Positions 30,320 to 39,949 of a stretch of DNA of 64,000 bases are shown here, piece after piece. Position 1 is the first letter of the stretch; each line of letters opens with the position of its first letter. Under the pieces are notes generated by a model. That model had not been told where the DNA came from and did no database searches. It saw only the letters and a program-made list of their open reading frames with translations. Origin of the DNA: JAMXLO01 sp963812475 (GTDB taxonomy: Bacteria > Pseudomonadota > Alphaproteobacteria > Acetobacterales > Acetobacteraceae); NCBI GenBank assembly GCA_963812475.1, contig CAWEVI010000010.1, positions 1-64,000 of the forward strand, in the 5' to 3' direction. The translations under genes and the position numbers were made by a program.

Positions 30320-31897
30320 ATGACCTTCTGCTTTGGCAACTGCGAAATCGATGTCGAACGGCGCGAAATTAGGCGCGCTGAGATTCCGGTGCACGTCGAG
30401 CCTCAGGTCTTTGACCTGCTGATCTACCTGTTGCGGAACCGCGACCGCGTCGTCAGCAAGGACGATCTCATCGCTTCCGTCTGGGGCGGTCGCAACGTGT
30501 CGGATTCGACGCTGACCAGCCGTATCAACGCCGCACGAAAGGCGATCGGCGACAGCGGCGAGTACCAAAATCTGATCCGCACCATTGCGCGCAAGGGCCT
30601 CCGCTTCGTCGGCGCCTTGCGTATGGAGCCAAACGGCGCTGAGCCGACAGACGCCACTGGTTCGCCGCCACAGAAGGTCCCCGAGCAGTCGCGCCCTGCC
30701 TTGCCGCTGCCCGACCGTCCCGCCATCGCCGTGCTTCCCTTCACCAACATGAGCGGCGATCCGGAACAGGAGTATTTCTCCGACGGCATCACCGAGGACA
30801 TCATTACCGCGCTGTCGAAGTTACGCTGGTTCTTCGTGATCGCGCGCAATTCCTCGTTCACATACAAAGGCAAGGCGGTCCATATGAAGCAAGTCGGCGA
30901 GGAACTCGGTGTCGGCTATGTCGTCGAGGGAAGCGTTCGCAAGGGCGGCGACCGCGTGCGCATTACCGCACAACTCAACGACGTCGCCACCGGCGGTCAC
31001 ATCTGGGCGGAGCGCTACGACCGCGGCCTCGCCGACGTGTTTGCGGTGCAGGACGAGATCACCGAGGCCATCGTCGCGGCAATCGAGCCGCAGCTCTATG
31101 CGGCGGAAAGTTTTCGCGCCCAGCGCAAGCCGCCGGATAGCATGGACGCATGGGATCTGGTGATGCGGGCGCTGTCGCATTACTGGCGGGTGACACGGCA
31201 AGATAATGTCGTTGCACAGGCCCTGCTCGAGAAGGCAACCGCGATCGATCCGTGCTACGGCCAAGCACTCGGCGCGCTCGCAACCAGCTACACATTCAGC
31301 GCCCATATGGGTTGGGAGGAAATGGCGATAGCGGTGCCGATCGCCGAGCGCGCGGCGCTGGCGGCGATCCTGGCCGACAGCGAGGACCCATGGGCGCACC
31401 ACGCGCTGGGATGCGTTTATCTGTTCAATCGGCGCTTCGGCGACTCGCTGGCCGAGTTCGAACTGGCGCTGCAGCTCAATCCAAACTTCTCGCTGGCGCA
31501 AGGTTATTACGGCTTGGCGCTATCCTACTGCGGACGGTGGGAAGAAGCCAACGCGGCCGCACGCCGTGCGCTACGGCTGAGTCCGCGCGATCCGTTCTCG
31601 TCGGTCTATTACGGCATCGCCGCCTACGCCCAGTTTATCGGGTGCAACTATGACGAGGCGATGCGTCTTTCGCGCGAGGCCATCCGACAACGCAGCGATT
31701 TCGTTGGCGCCCATCGGGTGCTGACGGCTGCCGCGAGCATGGCCGGACAGGACGATGTCGCCAAGGTCGCACTGCAGCAGCTTCGGCGGGCGCAGCCCAA
31801 TATTTCGCTAGCCTGGATCGACAATCAAATGCCGATCAAACGGGACGCCGACCGCGAGCACTATCTTGAGGCATTCCGCCGCGCGGGCTTGGAATAG
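30320..31897 (+). CDS. CadC-type winged-helix regulator with TolB-like and TPR domains
   Basis: A 525-residue predicted transcription regulator. Residues 1-100 form an OmpR/CadC-type winged helix (VEPQVFDLLIYLLRNRDRVVSKDDLI, SDSTLTSRINAARKAIGD, IRTIARKGLRFVG). Residues about 130-250 match the TolB-like or adenylate-cyclase-associated module (AVLPFTNMSGDPEQEYFSDGITEDIITALSKL, VVEGSVRKGGDRVRITAQLND). The rest (about 290-500) consists of TPR-like helices (HHALGCVYLFNRRFGDSLAEFELALQLNPN). No transmembrane segment is visible between the DNA-binding and TolB-like parts, unlike CadC. The effector and targets are unknown. It is divergent from the tautomerase gene. Confidence 0.85.
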   Translation: MTFCFGNCEIDVERREIRRAEIPVHVEPQVFDLLIYLLRNRDRVVSKDDLIASVWGGRNVSDSTLTSRINAARKAIGDSGEYQNLIRTIARKGLRFVGALRMEPNGAEPTDATGSPPQKVPEQSRPALPLPDRPAIAVLPFTNMSGDPEQEYFSDGITEDIITALSKLRWFFVIARNSSFTYKGKAVHMKQVGEELGVGYVVEGSVRKGGDRVRITAQLNDVATGGHIWAERYDRGLADVFAVQDEITEAIVAAIEPQLYAAESFRAQRKPPDSMDAWDLVMRALSHYWRVTRQDNVVAQALLEKATAIDPCYGQALGALATSYTFSAHMGWEEMAIAVPIAERAALAAILADSEDPWAHHALGCVYLFNRRFGDSLAEFELALQLNPNFSLAQGYYGLALSYCGRWEEANAAARRALRLSPRDPFSSVYYGIAAYAQFIGCNYDEAMRLSREAIRQRSDFVGAHRVLTAAASMAGQDDVAKVALQQLRRAQPNISLAWIDNQMPIKRDADREHYLEAFRRAGLE

Positions 31898-31995
31898 GCC
31901 CAGCCTCGGCGGCTACGCTCACTCCGGGTCGAATTCGGGGTCGGCGGCTGGTCTTCATAAGCACGGCCTCGCCGCTCCACACGCATCGCTTACTT

Positions 31996-32043
31996 GGTGA
32001 GCGTCTGGCCTGGCACGTGTGGCGAAAAGAAGCCTGGATCACC
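31996..32043 (+). pseudogene. Short relic of an unidentified coding sequence (copy B)
   Basis: Reads GERLAWHVWRKEAWIT in one frame and matches 10712-10766, where 7 extra bases break the frame. After the shared part this copy continues DTLFSLNPTVDPRRLD before a stop. The origin is not recognised. Confidence 0.4.
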
Positions 32044-32371
32044 GATACGCTCTTTTCGCTGAATCCGACCGTCGACCCGAGGCGTCTGGATCGGAGGTGG
32101 CGCGCGTCCTAACACGCGGACCGTTCGCGTTACGCCTTCTTCAGAATGCCTGTTGCGTCCACGGGTCGATACCAGCCAGGCCGCGGCAGTGTTGGGCGAT
32201 CAATCGGAAGTCTCCAACATTACGCCCCGCCCCGCCCGCCTGATGGGCAACGGCGGTGGCGGCGTCCCGCCAGGTCTCCGGCGAAACGGGGCTTTCTTGC
32301 CTGCGGGGCGATCCATGCAGTCACGTTGGGGCTCGGCAGTCGAAGCGGCTGAGGTGTCACGTGGGGATGGA

Positions 32372-32392
32372 GCCAACACACCCTGTGTTGGC
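32372..32392. promoter_or_regulatory. Perfect 21-bp palindrome upstream of the suf operon
   Basis: GCCAACACA (32372-32380), CCC, TGTGTTGGC (32384-32392): 9-bp arms and a 3-nt centre, 124 bp before the rrf2 start. It could be a regulator-binding site or a small hairpin. It does not match a known IscR or Fur site that I can recognise. Confidence 0.45.
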
Positions 32393-32515
32393 AAGTGCGC
32401 CAATCCACCACCACAAACCCCTTGACGGCCCGCACCCGGTACGCCATTTCCAGCCAATCAGGACCGTGGTGGTCCGCTTAGCTGAATACCATAGCTTCAA
32501 GGGGTTTCGCAGACC

Positions 32516-32977
32516 ATGCTCAGGCTGTCGAAGCTGACCGACTATGCGGTCGTCGTGCTGGTTCGCCTGTCCCGCGACGTGGGCGTGCAGACCTCGCCCG
32601 GCATCGCCGCCACGACCGGCATCCCTGAGCCCACCGTGGCCAAGGTGCTGAAGACGCTGGCCGCCGGCGGCCTCGTTGCCTCGCAGCGCGGCGCGCGGGG
32701 CGGGTACCGGCTGCTGCGTCCGCTGTCCACCATCCCGATCGCCGATGTGATCGCGGCGGTGGATGGTCCGATCGCGCTGACGGCCTGCGTCGAGGGTTCC
32801 ACCGTGGAATGTGAATCCCAGGGGCTGTGCCCGATGCGCGGGCGCTGGGACCCGGTGAACGAGGCGATCCATCAGGCGTTATCGACCATTACGCTTGCCG
32901 ACATGCAGGAGGCCGCGATCCCCCGAGCCTTCCGTTTCCCGGTGCGAGCACCCGCCGCCCTTCCTGCCGCCGAATAG
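32516..32977 (+). CDS. Rrf2-family Fe-S assembly regulator
   Basis: A 153-residue repressor of the IscR/Rrf2 family heading the suf operon. The winged helix is LRLSKLTDYAVVVLVRLSR plus the recognition helix region IPEPTVAKVLKTLAAGGLVASQRGARGGY. Three cysteines at 91, 99 and 105 (ACVEG, VECESQGLC) have IscR-like spacing and would bind an Fe-S cluster. The sufB gene starts 9 bp after the stop, so the regulator is probably co-transcribed and senses the cluster supply made by its own operon. The family usually calls this protein the SUF system Fe-S assembly regulator. Confidence 0.92.
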   Translation: MLRLSKLTDYAVVVLVRLSRDVGVQTSPGIAATTGIPEPTVAKVLKTLAAGGLVASQRGARGGYRLLRPLSTIPIADVIAAVDGPIALTACVEGSTVECESQGLCPMRGRWDPVNEAIHQALSTITLADMQEAAIPRAFRFPVRAPAALPAAE

Positions 32978-32986
32978 GACGTATTG

Positions 32987-34471
<1,485 letters not shown>

Positions 34472-34485
34472 GGGACGCAAGGACT

Positions 34486-35235
34486 ATGCTGGAAATTCGC
34501 GGCCTTGCCGCCGCCATCGACGACAAGCCGATCCTGCATGGCATCGACCTTACGGTGCCGCAGGGTGAGGTGCACGCCATCATGGGGCCAAACGGCTCCG
34601 GCAAATCGACGCTTGCCTATGTGTTGTCTGGGCGCGAGGACTATGTGGTCACCGGCGGTTCGGTGACGTTCGATGGGCATGACCTGCTGGCGATGGCGCC
34701 CGAAGAGCGTGCTGCCGCCGGCGTGTTCCTGGCGTTCCAGTATCCGGTCGAACTGCCCGGCGTGGGCAATGCCAATTTCCTGCGCACCGCGCTGAATGCG
34801 CTACGCCGCTCGCGGGGTGAAAGCGAGCTGGATGCGGTGCAGTTCCTGAAGATGGCACGCGCCGAGACCAAGCGGCTGGCGATGCCGGACGACATGCTCC
34901 GGCGGAACGTGAATGTCGGCTTTTCCGGCGGTGAGAAGAAGCGCAACGAGGTGCTGCAGATGGCAATCCTGCGGCCGCGGCTCGCGATCCTCGACGAGAC
35001 CGACAGTGGGCTCGACATCGATGCGCTGAAGATCGTCGCGGATGGCGTGAACGTGCTCCGCGGGCCGGATTTTTCCGCGCTCGTGATCACGCACTATCAG
35101 CGCCTGCTCGAACACATCGTGCCGGACCGCGTGCATGTTTTGGCCGGCGGCCGGATAGTCCGCTCGGGCGGCCCCGAACTGGCACACGAGTTGGAAGCCA
35201 AGGGCTACGCCGGCATGGCCGCGGAGGCAGCGTGA
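34486..35235 (+). CDS. sufC: Fe-S cluster assembly ATPase SufC
   Basis: A 249-residue ABC-type ATPase that drives the SufBCD scaffold. Walker A GPNGSGKST at 34-42, the SufC-specific FQYPVELPGVGNANFLR, the signature FSGGEKKRNEVLQM, Walker B LAILDETDSGLD and the switch His in VITHYQRLL are all present. The start ATG has AAGGAC 5 nt upstream. The stop overlaps the GTG of sufD (GTGA). Confidence 0.97.
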   Translation: MLEIRGLAAAIDDKPILHGIDLTVPQGEVHAIMGPNGSGKSTLAYVLSGREDYVVTGGSVTFDGHDLLAMAPEERAAAGVFLAFQYPVELPGVGNANFLRTALNALRRSRGESELDAVQFLKMARAETKRLAMPDDMLRRNVNVGFSGGEKKRNEVLQMAILRPRLAILDETDSGLDIDALKIVADGVNVLRGPDFSALVITHYQRLLEHIVPDRVHVLAGGRIVRSGGPELAHELEAKGYAGMAAEAA

Positions 35236-36509
35236 CTGTACCTGTTCAAACTGGCGCCGCCAGCTTCCTCGCCCGTTTCGAAGGGCTGCGCGCGCGCCTG
35301 CCCGGCGATCCTCGGTTGCGGCTGGCCGCAGCAGACGCATTCCGGCGGGCGGGCCTGCCAGGCGGTACATCGGGCCGACGCGAAGAGGCGTGGAAATACA
35401 CCAGCCTGCGGCCGGTCGCCGAGGCGGCGTTCCACGGGCCAGTAAGCACGGCCGGCGACGACAGGACCTTGCTCGCGCGCCTGCCGCGGATCGACGCGCC
35501 GCGCATCGTATTTGTTGATGGCTGCTTCCGTTCGGAGCTGTCGGTGGTGCCGAATGCGCTGCGGTTCACCCAATTTGCCGATGATGCGGTGTTCGGCACG
35601 CTCGCCCATCCGGACAGCGAACCGATGGTGGCGCTGAACACGATGCTTGCGGAAGACGGTGCGTCGCTTTCGGTAGCCGATGGCGTTGATGCCGGGTTGC
35701 TGCTTCTGGTCAGCCTGGCGATGGACACCGCAGGCGCATCCGTCGCGTTCCATCCACGCCATGCGATCCGGCTTGGCGTCGGCGCAAAGCTCACGCTGCT
35801 CGAAATGTCGCTGGGCGATGGTGCCTATCTGCACAACCCTGTCACCGAAGTGCATGTCGGCGAGGACGCGACGCTGACGCATGTGCGGCTGCAGGATGAA
35901 TCGCAGACGGCCTTCCACCTTTCGACCGTGTACGTGGAGATCGCCGGACGCGGCACCTATGACAGCTTCGCGCTGAACCTCGGGGCGCGCGTCGCGCGTA
36001 CCGAGGTGCACGCACGGCTGATCGGCGCGAAGGGCGCCACACACCTGAACGGCGCGCAGTTGCTCGGCGGCGTGCAGCATGCCGACTTCACCACCGTGGT
36101 GAAGCACGACGCGCCGTCGTGCACCTCGCGACAGACAGTGAAGAATGTGCTGGCGGGACACGCGCGCGGTGTCTTCCAGGGACGCATCGAGGTCGCACGC
36201 GCGGCGCAGAAGACCGACGGCTACCAGATGAACCAGGCGCTGCTGCTGTCGCCCGATGCCGAGATCGATACCAAGCCGGAGCTGGAGATTTTCGCCGACG
36301 ATGTGAAATGCAGCCACGGTGCGACGGTGGGCGAGCTGGATGCCGATCAGCTGTTCTATCTGCGCAGCCGTGGCATTCCTGACGCGGAGGCGCGTTCGAT
36401 GCTGGTGCACGCATTCCTCGCGGAATCGCTGCACGCGGTGACGCACGAAGGCGTTCGCGACGTGCTGGAGCGCGCGGTGGAAAACTGGTGGGAGAGACAG
36501 GCTGCATGA
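35232..36509 (+). CDS. sufD: Fe-S cluster assembly protein SufD
   Basis: A 425-residue partner of SufB. The N-terminal region is variable as usual (RREEAWKYTSLRPVAEAAF is the conserved EE.WKYT segment). The beta-helix core ends with HLNGAQLLGGVQHADFTTVVKHDAPSCTSRQ, FQGRIEVARAAQKTDGYQMNQALLLSPDAEIDTKPELEI and CSHGATVGELDADQLFYLRSRGI, diagnostic for SufD. The GTG start overlaps sufC's stop, and its own stop overlaps the sufS start (ATGA). Confidence 0.96.
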   Translation: MTVPVQTGAASFLARFEGLRARLPGDPRLRLAAADAFRRAGLPGGTSGRREEAWKYTSLRPVAEAAFHGPVSTAGDDRTLLARLPRIDAPRIVFVDGCFRSELSVVPNALRFTQFADDAVFGTLAHPDSEPMVALNTMLAEDGASLSVADGVDAGLLLLVSLAMDTAGASVAFHPRHAIRLGVGAKLTLLEMSLGDGAYLHNPVTEVHVGEDATLTHVRLQDESQTAFHLSTVYVEIAGRGTYDSFALNLGARVARTEVHARLIGAKGATHLNGAQLLGGVQHADFTTVVKHDAPSCTSRQTVKNVLAGHARGVFQGRIEVARAAQKTDGYQMNQALLLSPDAEIDTKPELEIFADDVKCSHGATVGELDADQLFYLRSRGIPDAEARSMLVHAFLAESLHAVTHEGVRDVLERAVENWWERQAA

Positions 36510-37765
36510 ACGTCGAGTCTAAAATCCATCTCGGCCGCCCCGCCATTCTGGACGTCGCGCGCATCCGCGAGGACTTTCCGATCCTGCGTCAGAAGATTCG
36601 CGGCAAGGATTTGGTGTTCCTCGACAGTGCCGCATCGGCGCAGAAGCCTCGTGTGGTGATCGATGCGATGCGCGAGGCGATGGAGACGCAGTACGCCAAC
36701 GTCCATCGCGGCCTGCACTGGATGAGCGAGCGCACCACCGACGCTTACGAGGCGGCCCGCGATGCCGTGGCTGCACTGCTGAACGCGCCGGACCGGCACG
36801 AGATCGTCTTCACGCGCAACATAACCGAATCGCTGAACCTGATGGCGCATAGTTACGGCCGCGGCGTGCTGAAGCCGGGCCAGGCCGTGTTGATCTCGGG
36901 CATGGAGCACCACTCCAATATCGTTCCCTGGCAGATGCTGCGCGACGATCGGGGGATTGAGCTGCGCGTCGCGCCGATCACCGATGCGGGCGAGCTCGAC
37001 ATGGACGCGTTCGAGGCGCTGCTTGCCGATGGCAAGGTGGGTCTTGTCTCGATGACTCACATGTCCAACGTGCTCGGTACCTACACGCCGGCGGAGCGTA
37101 TCGTGGAGATCGCGCATGCGCACGGTGCGAGGGTGCTGTTCGATGGCGCGCAGGCGGTGGTGCACCGGGCCGTCGATGTGCAGGCGCTGGGCTGCGATTT
37201 CTACGCGTTCACCGGCCACAAGTTGTATGGACCGACCGGCATAGGCGTCCTATGGGGCCGTCGCGAGGTTTTGGATGCAATGCCGCCGTTCCTCGGTGGC
37301 GGCGAGATGATTTCCTCGGTTTCCTACGAACGCTCCACGTGGGCGCAAGTGCCGCACAAGTTCGAGGCCGGCACGCCGCCAATCCTTGAAGGCATCGGCC
37401 TGAAGGCGGCGATCGATTACGTTCAGTCGATCGGCTACGACGCGATCGCAGCCCACGAGACCGCACTGATTGATCACGCTCTGGCAAGGCTCGGCGCGAT
37501 CGAGGGCATTCGCATCCTCGGCCGCGCGCAGGACCGTGGCGGCGTCGTGTCGTTCGCGCTGGATCGTGCACATGCACACGACGTGGCGACATTGCTCGAT
37601 CGCCAGGGAATCGCGGTGCGCGCCGGGCACCACTGCGCCGAGCCGCTGATGCACCGGTTCGGGCTCGAGAGCACGGCGCGCGCCAGCTTTGCAATCTATA
37701 CAACTCATGACGAGATCGATTTTCTGGCCGACACGCTTACCCGCGTGCGGGAGTTCTTCACATGA
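36506..37765 (+). CDS. sufS: Cysteine desulfurase SufS
   Basis: A 419-residue PLP enzyme that takes sulfur from cysteine for the suf pathway. The PLP lysine is Lys239 in FTGHKLYGPTG. The persulfide cysteine lies in RAGHHCAEPLM near the C-terminus, in the class II (SufS/CsdA) context. Other family marks are DSAASAQKP, ANVHRGLHWMSERTTDAYE and SGMEHHSNIVPWQM. The ATG at 36506 overlaps the sufD stop. With SufU next door, a SufS-SufU sulfur relay is likely. Confidence 0.97.
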   Translation: MNVESKIHLGRPAILDVARIREDFPILRQKIRGKDLVFLDSAASAQKPRVVIDAMREAMETQYANVHRGLHWMSERTTDAYEAARDAVAALLNAPDRHEIVFTRNITESLNLMAHSYGRGVLKPGQAVLISGMEHHSNIVPWQMLRDDRGIELRVAPITDAGELDMDAFEALLADGKVGLVSMTHMSNVLGTYTPAERIVEIAHAHGARVLFDGAQAVVHRAVDVQALGCDFYAFTGHKLYGPTGIGVLWGRREVLDAMPPFLGGGEMISSVSYERSTWAQVPHKFEAGTPPILEGIGLKAAIDYVQSIGYDAIAAHETALIDHALARLGAIEGIRILGRAQDRGGVVSFALDRAHAHDVATLLDRQGIAVRAGHHCAEPLMHRFGLESTARASFAIYTTHDEIDFLADTLTRVREFFT

Positions 37766-38238
37766 CATCCGATACGTTCGACGATCTGCGGGATCTCTAC
37801 CAGGAAGTGATCCTGGATCACGGTCGTCACCCCCGGCACGCGCGGCGCCTGGAGGATTTCGACGCCACGGCCAAGGGCGACAACCCGATGTGCGGCGACC
37901 GCATCGAGGTGTGGGTGAAGTACGCCCCCGACGGCACGATCGCCGATACCGGCTTCCAGGCGCGCGGCTGTGCGATCAGTGTCGCCTCCGCCGATCTGAT
38001 GGCCGAAACCGTCATCGGCCGCAGCAAGACTGACACGCATGCGCTGTTCGATGCATTTCGCGAGCTGGCACGCACCGGCAAATGTCCGCAATGCGACACC
38101 GCACTGGCCGAACCGATGGAACGCCTGGAGCCGCTGGCGGGCGTGCACGAATACCCATCACGGGTAAAGTGTGCGACACTGGCGTGGCACGCACTGGTCG
38201 CAGCGTTGGACGGTGGCATGGAGACTAGCAGTGAATGA
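37762..38238 (+). CDS. sufU: SUF-system sulfur-transfer/scaffold protein SufU
   Basis: A 158-residue NifU-N/IscU-like protein. The three metal/cluster cysteines are Cys44 (GDNPMCGD, with Asp46), Cys70 (ARGCAIS) and Cys137 (VKCATLAWH). An insertion between the second and third cysteines is typical of SufU and absent from IscU. Here the insertion carries an additional CPQC pair at 108-111, which is not a standard ligand. It overlaps sufS by ATGA. SufU works as zinc-dependent sulfur acceptor of SufS in Gram-positive bacteria and also occurs in alphaproteobacterial suf operons. Confidence 0.92.
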   Translation: MTSDTFDDLRDLYQEVILDHGRHPRHARRLEDFDATAKGDNPMCGDRIEVWVKYAPDGTIADTGFQARGCAISVASADLMAETVIGRSKTDTHALFDAFRELARTGKCPQCDTALAEPMERLEPLAGVHEYPSRVKCATLAWHALVAALDGGMETSSE

Positions 38239-38590
38239 CATGAGCCAGACGCATGCTGCCTGGACACCGGACGGCGAGACGCGGCCGAAGCCGACCGAGG
38301 AGGCGATCATCGCCGCGATCGCCGAGGTGTACGATCCGGAGATTCCGGTGAATATCTACGAACTCGGGCTGATCTATACGATCGACATCGGCGACGATGG
38401 CGCGGTGAAGGTCGAGATGACGCTGACCGCGCCGGCTTGCCCGTCCGCTCAGGAACTGCCCGAGCAGGTGCACGGCGCCGTCATGTCAGTGCCGGGTGTC
38501 ACGTCCTGCGACGTGGAGACCGTCTGGGAGCCGCCTTGGGATGCCAGCCGGATGACCGAAGAAGCCCGCCTGCAGTTGAATATGTTCTGA
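38231..38590 (+). CDS. sufT: SUF-system assembly protein SufT (DUF59/MIP18 domain)
   Basis: About 119 residues. The MIP18/DUF59 core is IAAIAEVYDPEIPVNIYELGLIYTIDI, followed by VEMTLTAPACPSAQELPEQV with the conserved cysteine. WEPPWDASRMTEEARLQLNMF is the usual SufT ending. The GTG at 38231 is preferred because GGAG lies 7 nt upstream; an ATG at 38240 gives a protein three residues shorter. The GTG start overlaps the sufU stop by 8 bp. SufT helps mature Fe-S proteins, possibly as a carrier under iron limitation. Confidence 0.9.
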   Translation: MNDMSQTHAAWTPDGETRPKPTEEAIIAAIAEVYDPEIPVNIYELGLIYTIDIGDDGAVKVEMTLTAPACPSAQELPEQVHGAVMSVPGVTSCDVETVWEPPWDASRMTEEARLQLNMF

Positions 38591-38613
38591 GCGACAACGA
38601 TATCGAGCAAGCC

Positions 38614-38985
38614 ATGAGCACGACAACTCTTACAACGCCCCGCAAGCCTCGCGCACTGCCGCCGCTGATGACGCTTACCGATGCCGCGGCTGAGCGCCTG
38701 CGCTCGCTCTATGCCAAGGGCGAGCAGGGCAAGCTGCTGCGCATCGGCGTCAAGACGAAGGGCTGCTCCGGCATGTCTTACGACATGAGCTGGACCGACG
38801 CGCCGGCGCCCACGGACGAGGTCGTGAAGGACAAGGAACTGACCGTACTGGTGGACCGCAAGGCCAGCCTGTTCCTCATCGGCACGGTGATGGACTACGA
38901 GACGAAGGCGCTCACCGCGGGCTTCACCTTCACCAACCCGAACGAGAAGGGCCGCTGCGGTTGCGGCGAGAGCTTCCACGTCTAA
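38614..38985 (+). CDS. sufA: A-type Fe-S carrier SufA/IscA family
   Basis: A 123-residue HesB/IscA-type carrier that receives clusters from SufBCD. The three conserved cysteines are Cys51 (KGCSGMSY) and Cys115/Cys117 (GRCGCGESF). LTDAAAERLRSLYAKGE and TVMDYETKALTAGFTFTNPNEKG are typical. It is the last suf gene; PhyH follows 13 bp later in the same direction, so read-through is likely. Confidence 0.95.
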   Translation: MSTTTLTTPRKPRALPPLMTLTDAAAERLRSLYAKGEQGKLLRIGVKTKGCSGMSYDMSWTDAPAPTDEVVKDKELTVLVDRKASLFLIGTVMDYETKALTAGFTFTNPNEKGRCGCGESFHV

Positions 38986-38998
38986 CCGGCGGGTCGCC

Positions 38999-39943
38999 AT
39001 GTCACCAGGCGATGGAACGCTCAAGGTGCTTTGGACCGACCGTCCCGATGCCATGGAACTGCTTGCCAGGAAGTCCGCCGACGGGCAGTTGCCGTCTGCC
39101 GAGCGCGACGATGTTGCGCATTTCATCGACCACGGCTGGCTGCTGTGGCGCAACGCCATCGACGAGCCGCTAATCGACCGGTTCGTGAAGGACATCCATG
39201 GGCATCACAAATTCCCCGGATATTTCATTACCACGAACCACCGTAGCCACCAGTCCGGACTGAAGCTGTCCGGCACGGTGGCGGACCGGTTCGAAAGTCT
39301 GTTCGATCTCTACGTGAACCTTAAATCTTCGCGCCTTGTGTGCATGCATCCGCGCATTGGGCGGTTCCTTGCGCTGGTGTTCGAGGCGCGACCGATCGCG
39401 TTCCAACAGTTGCTGTTCCAGCGCAGCAATCAACACGGGGTGCACCAGGACACCTCGGTGGTTGCGGTGGATGATCCGATGCTGCTGGTTGCGACCTGGA
39501 TTGCACTCGAGGACGTGGTGGAGGGCAGCGGTGAACTTGCCTACTACGACCGTAGTCACAAGCTCCCGCACCACCTGTTCAAGGACGGCAGCAAGCGAAT
39601 GAACCCCGCGGTCGACGACCGGGCGGAATATGTCCGCAGCCTGGACGACGAATGCCGGAGACGCGGCATGGCGTATGAACGTCTGCTGGCTAGGAAGGGC
39701 GATGTGTTCTTCTGGACGGCCGATCTGGTGCATTGCAGTCATCCCCGCTCGCTGCCGGACGAGACCAGCCGCCTGTCGTGCGTGACGCATTATTGCCCGT
39801 CGACGACGGTGCCGTTCTGGTTCCGCTATTATCCGGACAAACGGCAGATCGAGGCGCACGATATGGTCAGCGGTTTTGCCAGCATGCACTACAAGTTGCC
39901 GACCAACGGCAGGCGGATCGCGCCAAGCTCACCGATGGCGTGA
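38999..39943 (+). CDS. Phytanoyl-CoA dioxygenase (PhyH) family protein
   Basis: A 314-residue predicted Fe(II)/2-oxoglutarate oxygenase. HQD at 149-151 (GVHQDTSVV) supplies the first two iron ligands and His in DLVHCSHPRSLPDETSR supplies the third and the 2-oxoglutarate-binding Arg. Core strands around LLVATWIALEDVVEGSGELAYYDRSHK match PhyH. There is no signal peptide. It follows sufA by 13 bp and ends 6 bp from the convergent methyltransferase gene. The substrate is unknown; small-molecule hydroxylation is typical of bacterial members. Confidence 0.85.
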   Translation: MSPGDGTLKVLWTDRPDAMELLARKSADGQLPSAERDDVAHFIDHGWLLWRNAIDEPLIDRFVKDIHGHHKFPGYFITTNHRSHQSGLKLSGTVADRFESLFDLYVNLKSSRLVCMHPRIGRFLALVFEARPIAFQQLLFQRSNQHGVHQDTSVVAVDDPMLLVATWIALEDVVEGSGELAYYDRSHKLPHHLFKDGSKRMNPAVDDRAEYVRSLDDECRRRGMAYERLLARKGDVFFWTADLVHCSHPRSLPDETSRLSCVTHYCPSTTVPFWFRYYPDKRQIEAHDMVSGFASMHYKLPTNGRRIAPSSPMA

Positions 39944-39949
39944 TTGAAG

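Larger units (their letters stand above)
31898..32515. other. Intergenic region upstream of the suf operon
   Basis: About 620 bp with no intact gene. It holds the second copy of the unidentified relic (31996-32043) and a perfect 21-bp palindrome (32372-32392). A frame at 32153-32425 is not convincing. Confidence 0.5.

Noticed and set aside
32153..32425. 90-codon frame with a faint helix-turn-helix look (SQAAAVLGDQSEVSNI) before suf
   Set aside because: Too short a match, no partner toxin gene and a Gly-rich continuation; could be a relic but not supportable.
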